Below are positions 21,842 to 34,838 of a DNA stretch of 64,000 nucleotides, one piece after another. The position numbers and the translations under genes are program-made. Origin of the DNA: Multifurca ochricompacta (lineage: Eukaryota; Basidiomycota; Agaricomycetes; Russulales; Russulaceae); the NCBI GenBank assembly GCA_022496185.1, contig WTXG01000063.1, positions 116,779-180,778 on the forward strand. Reading direction: 5' to 3'. The notes under the pieces are model-generated. The model ran no database searches. It was not told the DNA's origin and was given only the letters and a program-made list of their open reading frames with translations. The number at the start of each line of letters is the position of its first letter. Within the stretch, counting starts at the first letter, position 1.

Positions 21842-24800
21842 TCAAGGGGGTTCACGGGGCCTGCGTGCGTGGATGGGCTTGAAGAAAGCCCTCGAAGCCT
21901 GGATGAACTCCAGGAGCTGGGTGACTCTGGCGCGATTATTGAAGATCTGCTGCCAGGTGAGCTCATCGAACAGCGAGCTGGGGTCCATGTCGCATTCCGT
22001 CCGTGTTTGGGCGTGTAATGGACAATCGAGGGCGACATGTGCAAACGTCGCAGGGGTGACACCGTCGCAGTGACAGAGGCGGTCGGCCTCTGGACGGGAC
22101 TTGAAGAACCGTTCGTGGTACTCTGCAATGAAGGCGTGGCCAGTAGCAAGCTGGAAGGCCGTGGAGACCGTGTGTCTGGTGAACGGGTTGTCTTTGCGTT
22201 TGCAAGTGGCCGCCGTCCAAAGGGAATGGTTGCCACCAGTGGGAGGACCCTGGATGGAGATGCTGTAGGCCTTGTGACCGGCCTGAGCCTCAGCGTCGAG
22301 GGAACGAGAACGAAGCCACTCCACGCGCCAGTTGTCATAGGCGCGGAGGCGTGACAGGGCACGCCACTGGAGCGGGGAGGGGGTTCATCGAGGTTGCCCG
22401 GGTTGTGCAGGCGACGAGCGTGGTCCGCAGCTTTAGGGGCGAGGGACGACGCGCGGTAGCGGGGTGAAGGGGGACACCACATAAAAGTGATGTCGAGGAG
22501 GGGGTGGTCTGCAAGTAATTTAGCCAGTGCGTTGTGAGATGAAACAAAGTCACCGGTGAAGCGACGGGGGTCGCGGGTGCGAAGTCCTGCCAACGTAGAA
22601 CTTGAGGAAGTCGTGAGTATCAGGCGAGGGGCAATAATGCGGCCCTCGTAATATGAAGCCAGCCATTGGAGGGTGCGGTTGAGGGCGTACAAGTCAACTT
22701 CCGACTTAACGCCCCCAGTGCCACAGACCCAATGGTTGGTGGTTTGCCCGATTTGTCCATGAGGACGGCGCTGGCGGCGCCGATGAGTTTCTTGTCAACT
22801 CGTTTGGCGCGGGAGTGTGAAGTAGCCACATGGATAAGGGCCAGATCAGAGCAGGGCAAAGCCAGGAGAGCACAGACTTCATCAAGACGTACGGTTGGGG
22901 GGCATGTTCCCACAAAGTGGATTCGCGTGCCCCAGGAAGGGAGTTCCCACGGTGCAAAGGCGAGGACATCGGGTACCCCAGTGAGCGGGGGAACGCGGTC
23001 GGCAAGAGCTTGCAGGGGGTGAGGCGGCGAGGCCCGGTGGGCACAGAGGCCCGGGTGTGGTGTCGGCGTCGGGGGTGTATGAGGGCGTCGTCCAGGGTGC
23101 CGCAGAGGCGCTGGATGGGCTGGGAGTGGACAGGGAGGGAGGCGTACCGTAGAGCCGTGGTATCCGCCAACTTCTCAACAAAGAACCTCATCGGGAGCAC
23201 TCGCGTCAGCTCGTGAAGAGGCGCACGTGGTGCAGTGTGGAACGAGCCAGTGATCTTGTGGACCACGGCATTTGAGACGAGTTGCAGTCTCTTGATGAGT
23301 GCAGGGGCCTGCCTAGAGTGGACCCACAGCTGAGAGCCGTAGGTCAACACCGGGAGGCAGACCGCGTTGAGGATGAGTCTCCAGTTCTTGGTGGAGAGAC
23401 CTCGTTCGGAGTTGCCCAGCAATTGCAGTGCGCGGATGGACGCACGGGCACGTCGGCACATAATGTCTACATGGGGACGCCAGGAGAGAGAAGGGGTGAA
23501 GAAAAAGCCCAAATATCGCACCTGGGCCCCTGCCTTGACGATAAAGTCAGGCGCATCGTGGCAGGGGAGAGAGATTTCGCGCGGGGGTAGGTTCCGCGTG
23601 CGCGTGTGGGAGAAAAAGATGGCTTCGGTCTTCGCTGGGTCCGCCGACATGCCAGCGCGGGCCAACCAGTCCATCATGATCACGTAGTGTCGCCTCAGTG
23701 AGGAGACCACTTCATCCCAAGTCGGCGCCCAGGTGAAAAGGAGGCCATCGTCCACGTACATGGACAACTGGCAACCCATCCAGGACGCGGCTAGATGGAG
23801 GAGCGGGGCGGCATAGAGTGTGGCCAAGACGGGGGAAATGGGAGAGCCCTGAGGGGTCCCAATCGTCGTGGGGTGTGGAGGGCCAACGGTGCCGTTGAAC
23901 GACAGGGAGGCTGTGCGATCGGACAGGAAACTGAGAACCCAAGCCGATACCTGTGGGGGGTAGCCGAGCCTAGAGAGAATGGCTGCGCAACGCTGTGGGT
24001 GCACATGATTGAAGAATCTGGAAACGTCAAAGAGAACCATCCCGCAGACCATGCCAGAGGCCTGGACGCGGGTGATGTCATGGACGAGGGATAGTGCCGA
24101 GTCCAGGCAGCACGAGTTAGAGCGTGCGCCGAACTGAGTGGATGGGAGGGTGGCGTATCTGTCGATGTCAGACGTGAGACGCTTCGCGAGGGACTTATCG
24201 AGGAGTTTCCCCAATGTCTCCAAGAGGGATATCGGACAGTGGGCCTTGGCAAGGCTGTAGTCCGGTCGCGCCGGCTTGGGGAGAACGACCGTAAGGGCTC
24301 GTTTCCAGGAGGCGGGCACGTGTCTGATGAGGATGGAGGCATTGAAGAGGGCCGTGACATGATCGTCTATTGACGGCCAGGCCCACTTGAGGATTCTCCA
24401 GTTGACCTTGGAGAAGCCAGGGGAAGACTTGGACAAGGTCTTGCGTAAGTGGTCGGCAATCTCGTCCGGCGTGAAAGGCACCCAGGGGCGTGTAGGCATG
24501 GGCGGAGGGTTGTCGTGAAAGATGGTCAGTACCGGGGTGGATTCAGACCCGAAGAATTGGGCCACAAAGACCTCCTCGATGGCGGAGCGATCCCAGAGCA
24601 GAGGGCCGTGAGGACGGCGAATGGCCGGGACTATGGAGATGCGTCGTCCATGACGCCAAGCAGCAACATCCCAGACGTTCTGAGTTGTAATTGCCTCGTT
24701 GGTCCAAGCGAACTTAGCCTGTCGAATCTCGTGGCGTAAGGCGTCAGAAGCTAGGGCCTTAGCGGCAGGGTCGCGTTGAGAGTGACGAAGTGTGGTAACC

Positions 24801-25800
24801 GCCTGTGTGCAGGCTGGGTTCCACCACTTGGCCCATTTGGCGTGAGGCGTGGAGGCGACAGCCAGGTGTGCGTCAGCTGTCGTGATCAGAACGTCCAGAA
24901 GGGCGTCGGCAAAGGAGTCGACCTCAGCCGAGGTGGTCAGCTGGGGATGGGCGGCAAGGAGAGGTCCAGGTGATCGCGCCAAGCAGTGAGCGTGTCATCA
25001 GATACTGTAGTGACGTACGACTTGACAGGCGGCGCAGGATCGAGAGCCATCAGAGAATGTTGCCAAGAGAAGCGCAGGCCAGCATGGTCAGAGCCCAAGC
25101 TAGCAGCCCAGTCTAGAGCAACAGGGGAAAGGGAACTGCTGGCACAAAGCGAAAGCGAGGCCCAGACAAGATCGAGGGTGCTGCCATGGTGGTTAGCAGC
25201 GCGCCTGGTGATGATGCCAGGGGTGGAGACCAGGTCCAGGCCTTGGTCTGCGGCCCAATCCAGGAAGGAGGAGGTGGAGAGGAGGTGGGAGTGAGTGAGC
25301 CAGGTGGGGCCCAGTCCGGGTGGTGGAGATTGAAGTCTCCGGCAAGTACGGTGGGGGTGTCATCCAGGACAATCGACATCAGCGCCTGAAGCGCGGTCGG
25401 GTCCCGGACGTCATTGTAGAACGAGATGATCTGCAGGACGTTTGCACCAATCCTGAGATCACCCACCAGCACGCAAGGGTGTGTGCACACGTCATGGCGC
25501 GTCGAAAACTGGGTGGCGAAGGGAACGTTAGCGAGGTGAGGGTGGAATTTCCTCACATAGATAAGAGTTTTGGCGCGGGAGAGCGCCAGAAGCGAAGGGT
25601 AGAAGAAATCCCAGCCAGGGTGGGCTGGGGCACCGAGGGTATCCTGACCGTGGGCATGGTGTCAGAACGGGAGACCCCATTCGGCCAAACCAGGGTTCCT
25701 GTACCAAAAGAATGTGGTCCTGGGAGTTAGTATTCAACACAGCGTGCAGGTTCACGTTACTGTGTTGGATGTTGAGGCTCAGGATGGAGCACTCAGTCAT
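21842..25800 (-). pseudogene. LINE 2 ORF2: endonuclease-reverse transcriptase, frameshifted
   Basis: ATG at 25800. The endonuclease is split between two frames (LLVQEPWF near 25700; AGDFNLHHPDW near 25330). The reverse transcriptase occupies one long open stretch, 24982-22706, with GTPQGSPISP and YVDDG (about 23745-23762). The RNase H-like and C-terminal Cys/His parts (CHCDGVTPA) lie in other frames (22913-22620, 22692-21814, 22324-21842). At least four breaks make it non-functional as written. Confidence 0.87.
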
Positions 25801-28800
25801 ATGTGATCCGGAAAGGGTCTTGGGACTGCGCAGGCGGCGGCAGCACCTTGAGTTCAGCGCGGAGGGCCGTAAGTGCTTGGATGAGGTCGACAGCGTCGTC
25901 CTCTTCCGGGTTGATGCGGGCGTGGACCGAGGCCCCGTCGCCACGACCACCAATGAGGAGGTCGAAGAAGTGTAGCTCAGTGGCCGCCTCGCTGTGGCGC
26001 GAGGACTTGAGCAGGAATCGGAGGTGTTGGTGGCCGCGAGCCGTCAGCACAGTTGTGTCAGCCAGGAGGCTGCACAGACCAGCGCGGGTGCGGAGCCTCG
26101 GAGGGGCAGCGTCAACCACAGCCTGCGAAAGTTGGCGCGGGCTAAGGGACAGCGTATGATCTGAGGAGGCAAGACCAGCAGAGGGCCCAGGGGTAGCCGT
26201 AAACTCAGAGATGGAAGACGTACTCGGAGCCTCCTGAACAGGAGGCCGTGTTGTCTTCCGTGTGGTAGTCATGCGTGCGTCGGGGCGCGCGACAAGCGGA
26301 GCGGGAGCGGCCTGGGCCGGCAGTGGTGGAACAGCGGCCGGGGCGGCGGGAGTGGTGGCAGCAGTGGTGCGTCGGCGTGATCGGCGGGACATGGTGGTGA
26401 AGCCAGACGGGTCAGCGGCAGCCTGGGTATTCCCAGGGGTGGCGCCGAGGACGGGGCAGGGGCAACAGACGGGCCCGACCAGTTCTCTGGGGTGTCAGCC
26501 AGTGGCGGTGCAGCGAATGGACCCCATTTGGGGCATTTCGCGGAGCGGGCATGATGCCCACTTGTCCACACAACAGACACTTAAATGAGCAGTCACACTG
26601 ACCTGCAACCTTGTGGGGGCCAGTGCAGCGGACGTTGTGTTCCGCAAAGGGGTGAGCCCCGCCACACTTGTAGCACAAAGGCTTGTCGAGCGGCTGGGAG
26701 CAGACGTGGCGGCCGTTGGCTCGCTTCAGCTGTTGGGTGCAGTGACCCAGTTTGTGGCAGCGGCCACATTGGACGAGAGTGGGCGCGGGCCGGCGTGAAC
26801 AAGTCGAGCCAGGCGGCCAAACATGTACGTAGGTGTACACAGGAGTCGGGCGACTTCGGCCTGGGAGAGCCCGTGAAGGGCAAAGACAACCATCGCGCGG
26901 GCCGAACGGATGTTGGTGGGCTCCTGCTGCCACCGCGGAGGGGACGGGAAGAGCGTGTGTGTGAACTGGCCGTTGCGGCGCAGTTCAGTCTGCAGGGTGG
27001 CCGGGTCGAAAATGACTCCGTCGCCCGCGGAGACGTAGACATCGCGGAGCTGGAACCATTCCCAGCCGCGGGTGGGGACGAGTGTCCACCAGGGAATGTT
27101 TACAGCGCGGGTCGTAAGGCAGGAGGTCTGGAGAGGGTGAACTCCAGCAAAGTGAAGATGAAATTACCTCAGATCGGCCGGCGCCACGGACCAGCGGCCA
27201 GAAAGAAGGTGGGGGCCGAAGGGGCCTGTGCAAAGAGCCTGTCGGGCACCCAACAGCAGTTGGGGGGCGGGGTAGGCCGCGCAAAGGTGCCTGCGGGAGC
27301 GGCGGCAGGATCACCGACACTTGGTGGTGTGCTCCTGTGCGGGCGCGCACGTGAGGAGGTGGCAGCGCCTTGGCCGGTGCCGATCGGGGTTGGGTGCACC
27401 CTGCATGGTGCGCCCTGGGCCTTGTCGCGGCCTGGGCGAAGGACACGGCCCAAGTTGCTGGGCCATCGTCGCAGGGCCAACAACGTGGAAGTTGTCGGGG
27501 GGGTCGCACCTACCGGCCCGGTCGTAGCAGGGGCAGGGGGCGGGGCGGAACACGAGCAGGGGCGGCAGGCCGAGGGCGAGCAGCCGGGGTCGTGGAGGGC
27601 GGCAGGAGCCGCAGGTGGGCAGCGGGAACTCCTCGTTCCAGGCGGTCGATGCGCTCCAGGACGAGCGCAAGCGTGGCCGCGATGCGGTCGAGGGGGTCGG
27701 TAGAGGGGGGTGGCGGAGCCACAGGGTTAGCAGGTACCTCAGTGAGGTACGAAAGGGAGGAGGACTCAGCTCGAGGGCCCTCTTCAGGGCCCGGCATCTC
27801 TCCTCGTGTGCATGAATGGACGCTGCGGTACCATGGTACGCAGTGTCGAAACCAGAGGCCGTGGTCGGGTGGAAGAACTCCTCCAGTGGTTGCGAAATCA
27901 CGGGGGGAGAAACTGCCATCAGGGCGGCAGGCTGGGTCTCGGGGATGAGGTCCTCAGATCGAGAGGAGGCGCGGGAGACCGGGCGGGAGGGGTAGGGGGC
28001 CCGCGCGAAAGCGAGCGGGTGGGCGTCGTCGGGGATTCGCGGCGGGCCTTCTTCTTCGATGTCCACAACTTAGCCGCGGAGCATGGGGTCTGATCCAGGT
28101 CGGCCAACGGGGAGATCGCCAAGAGGTCGATTTCGGCGCGGGCTTTGGCGTGGCGCTCAGCCGAGTATTGAAGTCGGTACGCAGAGATCTCCTGCGAGAC
28201 CTCAGCGTACATCTGGGCCTCCAGTTTGGACTGGACGCGCGCGCGGGTTTGTTCTCGAGCCGTGTAGACCTCAGCGGCAACCTCGGTTTCGAGTTGTTGA
28301 CGTAAGGTGAGACAGAGCTCGTCAAGGAATTCAGGCGTGGCCACTTGAGCCAGCCATTCGGCGCGCAGGGAAGCGCGGAGGGATGCATCGATCTGGGCAC
28401 TAAGGCCATCGATGTGGGCCTGGGCATTTGACTGCCTGCCGTTGAGGAGCTGGTGGAGCTGAGCCGCCATCGCCTGTAAATGTGCTAGAGGTGTTTGGGG
28501 GACCTCGGCCCCATGCGGTAGTGAAACCGCATCAGTGAATTCACCCCCCTCGTGGTAGTCCAGGAGGGAGATGGCGGAGGGTGAGTGGAGTAGACCCCGC
28601 GTCGCAGCCCCAAGAATGTTACGGAGCAGTCTGCCCCAGGAGACTGGTTCGAGACCAGTGTTGTAAGCGATCTCACCTGAGTGTTGTATCCCAGCATCAA
28701 GGAGTGCCGTAGTAATGCTGTTTGACCGCTCGAGCATTGCAGCGGTGATGCCCATGTCTGTGGATTCTTCCATGCGGAGGGCGGCCGCAAGGTAATAAAG

Positions 28801-29163
28801 AGAATAGCCCATGCTATTCTCAGCAACTGAATGGAGGTCCCGACGACGGGCCTCGTTGAGGTATTCGACACATCGCTCGTGGGCAGCGGAGTCGAGGCAG
28901 ATGGCCCGGTCAGGCATGTCGACCGGGTCGTAAAGCATGGGTCGGAGGTAGGCCATGACAGCCTCATCCGATGGGAGCTCGGGAGGGAAGTGGAGGGGGT
29001 TCGAAGCCCCAAGGGCAAGGTGTTCACCCCCAGTACGCGGGGGTGGGACATAAGGAGGAGGAGGAGACGGGGTCACAATTTGTGCCCCTGCGACGATGAT
29101 GGATGAGTCCGCCGACGACGACGAACTCACCTCAATAGGATTGGCAGCGTTGCCGCCGGACAT
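25793..29163 (-). pseudogene. LINE 2 ORF1, several frameshifts
   Basis: Starts with ATG at 29163. The first 414 codons are open to 27919 and include the segment SLYYLAAAL that aligns with the start of ORF1 in the first LINE. After that the coding moves through several frames (28066-27311, 27797-27510, 27042-26593, 26933-26412, 26392-25793). Zinc knuckles are visible in the 26933-26412 piece (CGRCHKLGH, CYKCGGAHP, CLLCGQVG). The last piece ends with TGA at 25795-25793, overlapping the ORF2 ATG by 8 nt. Confidence 0.85.
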
Positions 29164-29321
29164 AACGTGTGTAAGACTTATGGGCTGAAGAGGCCCGCAG
29201 AGAGAGGATGGAGAACTTGGTTTTGTAAGTACAATCTAACTAACAAAAACACCCCAAAGCGAGCAAGGCTCAAGCTTGATGGTGGTGGTTTGGGAGAAAG
29301 AAGGATGCAGAATGCGTCGAT

Positions 29322-30022
29322 GAAGCTGAATGTGTCGAATCCGTAGATACGTCGGATACGTCGAATATGTCGAAACCTCTTGAAACTTGGTAGACCATTC
29401 GCTACCTTCGAAGGCTGTGGCACGCAATGGGATGAAGAGGTTAGACAAAGCTGGTATTTTATGGATAAGATACCCATCTCAATATACGTGCGGTCAGAAT
29501 GAAACGAGCCAAATCCAAGGTTAATATGTAAGGATGTAAGTGGTATAAGGAGGGACCCGATGAAGGCACAAGAAAGTAGTCCATGACGCACGTCAATGCC
29601 CATCCTTCGATACTACCCCAAGTGGCAGGGACCACATCCTTTGACGACAGACGATGTAATGGTGACTGTGGCATGAGTCGACAACCTGAAAGGGGCTTGT
29701 AGTAGGGTGCCTCGGCAGGTAGTTCTTGAGTTGAAGCATGGAGGTGTGACAAGAGTCCAGAGGTGAAAAGTGAGCCGGCAAGTACGCTGGAGACAAAGTG
29801 TGAGTGGTTGAACGTGCGAGAAGACAGGACGGGTCAGAACGGTAGAGAAGGAAGGTTTCAGGCCCAGAGCTCCGAACTCTCCTAACAATTCCATATATGA
29901 CTTTTCAAGTCTTATTCATTTTCTTCACTCCTTTTAGCTCCTCGAAAGAGTGGAATATCCCATCATGTTTATCCCTATACTCGATCCGCAAGTCTATTTC
30001 TCTTAAGTTTAGCGACGGCGTG
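29322..30022. other. Intergenic, dispersed repeat
   Basis: No supported gene. Holds the clearest copy of the dispersed repeat (29387-29429) and a second block near 29826-29847 shared with about 12109-12131. Short minus-strand frames here show no family. Confidence 0.45.
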
Positions 30023-30027
30023 TTTTC

Positions 30028-30436
30028 TGTTGAGCCGGTAACGGATCAGAGTTGGCCGGACCGGATCAGAGGTGACCGGAGTTGCCGGTACAAGATGGAG
30101 TTAAGTGGACATTGTAATATACCTACTGACATTCCACTCGTTTGTTATGATTACTTATGATTAAGATACAATCCTTCATGACCATAGCACAGCACACTCT
30201 TTACAGTATTTAAGGACATTATTTCTGTGTTGTACACTTCAGTTTTGACCATTCACAACTGAAGTGAGTATTTACTTAGATTATCTTTACCACACGTATA
30301 GCTAACATTACTCGCATAGTTATCTTGCTACCCGTTTAGGTAAAGACTAATTAATATACAGTTTTGACCATTCACAACTGAATTATCTTGCTACCCATTT
30401 AGGTAGCGCTTATCTAACCTCAGCTGCGTTTCCACA
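30028..30436 (+). repeat. Copia 5' LTR
   Basis: 409 bp, TGTTGAGC...TTTCCACA. It contains two 22-bp direct repeats (30242-30263 and 30361-30382), 119 bp apart. Confidence 0.95.
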
Positions 30437-30448
30437 GGTTATGGGCCC
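30437..30448 (+). promoter_or_regulatory. Copia primer-binding site for half-tRNA
   Basis: GGTTATGGGCCC directly follows the LTR. It is the complement of the usual eukaryotic initiator-tRNA anticodon stem-loop (GGGCCCATAACC), which fits priming by a cut initiator tRNA as known for Drosophila copia and Ty5. Confidence 0.7.
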
Positions 30449-30795
30449 TGGCTGTAACTGAATAATCCAGAAGAAGATCGACATTTTATTACACAAGCTT
30501 CCTTTTCAGATCACGCGTTTTTTGATATCTCCTGAAAAGGCAAGCCTCTGTTCACTTGTAGAACCCCATTCCCCGGCTCCTGGAACCGGTGGATCGGTGT
30601 AGACTGGGCCCCTCACCCGGGCTTTGCACGAGCTGTGCAAGGTAGCGTGGCGACGCTGAAGCACGTGTGAGTAATCCCTAACAAGGGACTGGACTTCCGA
30701 GTTCAGAGTGTTACAGTTGGATACATCGGGGTTGGTCTGATCTTGATAATCTGGGTCTAACGCTCCACTCAGATTGAAAACCGTCGCTTAGCAGC

Positions 30796-33700
30796 ATGGC
30801 CCCTACATTTTCATTCCCACCTTCAGCCACGATCGAGATCCTCGATGGAGCAAACTGGCCTACTTGGTTGGCACACATGATGGCTATCTTCCGGATGAAT
30901 GGCGTCCGGAACCACTTAGTCGGTCCCCCGCCTCCTACTCTCCCAGCAGACTGGGACGAAAAGGAAGGCGTTCTCGTAGGCGTCCTTGAAGTTTACACTC
31001 AGAAGGACGTCTGGACGGCTGTAGCAGACAACACTAAATTTGCTACTTGTAAGGCTAAGTGGGATGAGCTGCACCGTGTCTACGGAGGAGTTGGATCTAT
31101 GTCAATGTTCAACACTTGGGCGTCCCTCACAGGCACTGCCCTTGACGACTCCTCGCCAATGCTCCCGCAATTACAAAAGCTGAATGAAGCTCGCATCAGT
31201 CTCAAGAACAACGAGATGGAGATCTCCGATCTCCAGTTTTCATTTATCCTCATCAAGGCTCTACCCGAGTCTTACTCAGCCGTCGCGTCAACGATACTCG
31301 CTTCCGGTGCACCGTCGGGCCTCTTACCTCAGGTCATACAAGATCGCATTCTCAATGAGGAAGGTCGGCGATCCGGAGCTTCCGCGTCACTCAACAAAGC
31401 CGCACCCATCAAAAACAAGTCAAATAAACCCAATATTAAATGCTTTTATTGTCAAAAAAGCGGGCACAAGGCTACGGAGTGTCGGAAGAAGAAGAAGGAT
31501 GCAGAGGACAAGAAGGCAACAGAGGCAGCGTCAGCCAATAAGGTGGTGAACGCTCACTTAGCTACCACTTCGGCATCGATTGTAGAGGTAGCCGACGACA
31601 ATGACAAGCTCTGTGTTGCCCTGTACTCGGCTGAGAGATCCAGATGGATGATGGATTCTGGTGCGACTCATCACATTACCCCGCATCGATCAGACTTCAC
31701 GACATACAAGCTCGCACATGGAATAGTGCGCTTAGGTGACAACTCTAATGTGAAGCAGATCGGGGTTGGGACTGTGGTATTCACTACCACTGTAGGGAAC
31801 AAAGAGTCCGAAATCATGCTGAATAACGTTCTACACATTCCAGACGTGAAGACGCGCTTCATCTCAACGCACGCTCTTGCCCAAAAGGGGGCTCGGATCT
31901 TGTTCCAAGATAATCACTTTCAGATCTCAGTCCAAGACCGGACAGTAGCACGAGGCTACTTGGAGGCGAACCTTTACTGGTTGGACACCTCCATGGCAGG
32001 CCTCAATGCGCACGCGCGCACTTCACTTCCTATCGACATCTGGCATCATCGCATGGGGCACATGTCATACGATGCCCTGAAGCGATACCATGAATCTGTA
32101 AAAGGTATAACTCTCGATGCTCCGATCAATCACGATCAGTCGCCGTGTTCCGGGTGCGAACTCGGGAAACAGTCGCGACTTCCCTTCAAGTCTTCTCACA
32201 AGCGATCGGACTGGCTACTTCAAATCGTACACAGCGATCTGGCCGGGCCGATGCAAGTCCAATCCATTCAAGGCACACTTTACATTGCAACGTTTATCGA
32301 TGACTACTCCAGGCATGGAGTGGTGTACTTCCTAAAGAGTAAGGATCAGTGTGCAGCCGCTTTCAAGAAGTTCCTGGCCTGGGCAGAGACCCAGACTTTG
32401 GAAAAACTGCGCGCGCTACACTCTGACCGGGGAGGGGAGTATTTGTCAGGCGCTCTTCGATCAGTATTGGACGAGAAGGGAATCGAGCACAAGTTAACGA
32501 TGCCGGGTTCACCACAACAAAATGGGATGGCCGAGAGATGGAACAGGACGATCCTTGACAAGGCGCGCTCGATGTTACATGGCGCCAGATTGTCCCTTGG
32601 CTTCTGGGAGTTGGCAGTGGATACTGCTGTGCATACTTACAACAGGACTCCCACCCGCACGATAGGTTGGCGCACACCGCATGAGCTCTGGAGTGCTGGT
32701 CACACTCCAGACGTTTCGTACTTCCGGGTCTTCGGATGCAAGGCATATGTACACGTGCCTGAGGACAAATGCAGGAAGCTCAATCCGAGATCGATCGAGG
32801 CTACGTTTGTCGGGTATGAACCGGGTTCAAAGGGTTACCGGTTATGGAATAAGAGTACCCGAGCGGTCATCATGTCTCACGACGTGACTTTTGATGAGCA
32901 TTCCTTTCCATTTCAGGATAGTGGTGAGCCGTCCACTAGTTCTGAGAACCCCACGGCCCTTGAGGGGCCCCTGGCAGTTTCATTTCCTATGACAGTCTCT
33001 ACACAGGGACTAGGGGAGGTCTGTCCGCCAAGGACACCTTCCCCTGATGCTACACAACGTGCACAAGTTTCCATTCCTGTCACTCCGCCTTCTCGCGCCG
33101 CACTGCAAGAACCTCCACCCCGCGCACCACGAAACCGGACTTTCCAGGTTCAGCGGACCGGTGACCCTGCTTCACAGGTCGTGCCCCCTCGGAGACTGCG
33201 AGAGAACCCTCGCAGAAATCCACGATACTTCGGCAAAGACAATGCCGAGTTGGATGATCAAGGGCGCCTGGGTGAACAGGCTTTGCTAGCAGCAGCCGCT
33301 TATCACGACCCACTAACGTATCGGGAAGCGATGAAATTGGAGTTTGCAGGTGACTGGCAAGAAGCGTGCCAATATGAGATGGACGCACTAGCCAAGAATG
33401 GGACGTGGACCCTAGTGGACTTACCGGCGGACCGTAAGGCCGTCAAGTCTAAGTGGGTATTCAAGCGCAAAGCCGATGGTCGCTTTCGCGCGCGCTTGGT
33501 AGCAAAGGGTTTCACTCAGATTCAGGGAATTGATTACGATGAGACATTCTCTCCAGTAGCTCGGTTCGAGTCCTTGCGACTCTTGCTAGCATTGGCCGCG
33601 CTAGAGGATTGGGAGATCCATCAGATGGATGTCAAGTCGGCATTCCTCAATGGGCTACTGGATGAGGTAATTTACATGGAGCAACCACTGGGTTTTGTCG

Positions 33701-34838
33701 AATCAGGTCAGGAGGACAAGGTATGCCTGCTCAAAAAGGCAATTTACGGTCTCAAACAAGCCTCGCGCGCATGGAACTTACAATTCCATGGAGTTCTGTT
33801 AGAGCTCGGCTTCACGCGCATGCATTCCGACACAGGCGTTTACGTGTGTCGTCGCCAAGAAGGGGAGGGACTAGTCATCATTATCCTCTATGTCGACGAC
33901 ATCACCATCTTAGGCGACTCTCTCGATGAAGTTAACTGGATCAAAGGTATCTTATCTCGGCGCTACGAAATGACTGATCTAGGCAAGATCGACTCTTATC
34001 TCGGAGTTCGGATCACCCGTGACAGATCGGCCAAGCGTTTGGAGATCAACCAATCCCGGTACATCTCAGAGATTGTAGGATGCTTTGGCATGGCGGACAC
34101 TAACCCCACCCGCACGCCTCTTCCTGCTGGGGCTGAGGTCCATTTGGTAAAGTACACCAGTCAGGCAACTCAAGCAGAAATAACACACTTCCAACAAATT
34201 ATTGGGAGCCTACTGTATGTGCAAATTGGGACCCGCCCAGACATCTCTTTGCTGTAGTGCGCCTTGCGCAGTACGCAGCAAACCCTTCCCCGCAACATCT
34301 ACGACTTGCCAAGTACGTACTGGCTTATCTAAACAGTACAGCTGACCTACGGCTATGCTACGATGGAGCGCACGGGACCGGTCTCGTCGGTTATTCGGAC
34401 TCCAGCCTTGGAGATGATGCCGATGACTTTCATTCAACCTCGGGCTATGTCTTCCTCCTTGCTGACTCAGCGATCTCATGGACTTCGCGTAAGCAAAAGA
34501 CCGTGGCCCAAAGTACCACTCATGCCAAGTACATGGCACTCGCCGAGGTGGCAAATCAAGCCGCGTGGTACTGGAGCATCTTTTCTGAACTAGGCTATGA
34601 AGTCTCCGACCCGATTCCCCTACACGGCGATAACAAGGGCGCGGTGGACTTAGCACTCAATCCTGTGACTGGCAGACGCTCAAAACACATCCCGATCAAA
34701 TTTCACGCTATCCGCGAATATGTCGAGCAAGGCTTTATTGAACTCATCAGAACACCCACTGCAGACATGCTCGCTGACGGATTTACGAAGCCACACGTGC
34801 AAGCGAAACTTATGGACTTTGTCTCTGGATTAGACTAA
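30796..34838 (+). pseudogene. Copia Gag-Pol polyprotein, one frameshift
   Basis: ATG at 30796. The first frame runs 1153 codons to a stop at 34255-34257. Gag (about 1-210) is followed by a zinc knuckle CFYCQKSGHKATEC (about 215-228), protease WMMDSGATHH (about 284), integrase with an HHCC-type region (HHRMGH...CSGCELGK) and LHSDRGGEY (about 542), then reverse transcriptase with YVDD (about 1032). Just after RPDIS the frame needs one extra T in the CTCTTTGC tract (about 34245-34250). The RNase H part then continues at 34257-34838 (YSDSSLGDDADD, TADMLADGFTK). The break is a single base in a homopolymer, so the element may be young or even intact in the living genome. Confidence 0.93.

Larger units (their letters stand above)
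21583..29304 (-). mobile_element. Second Tad1-like LINE, full length but decayed
   Basis: Reading right to left: short 5' UTR (29304-29164), ORF1 (29163-25793), ORF2 (25800-21842), 3' UTR and a T run at 21582-21605, which is the A tail on the minus strand. It is bounded by a 17-bp target duplication, atgcagaatgcgtcgat, at 21566-21582 and 29305-29321. Both ORFs are broken into several frames. Proteins are clearly related to those of the LINE at 1-7586 but well diverged. Because both ends are intact, it gives the full length of the family (about 7.7 kb), including the 5' part missing from the first copy. Confidence 0.93.

Noticed and set aside
26585..27948. Plus-strand frames of up to 372 codons in the second LINE
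   Set aside because: Shadows of the minus-strand ORF1, whose zinc knuckles and alignment to the first LINE fix the coding strand.
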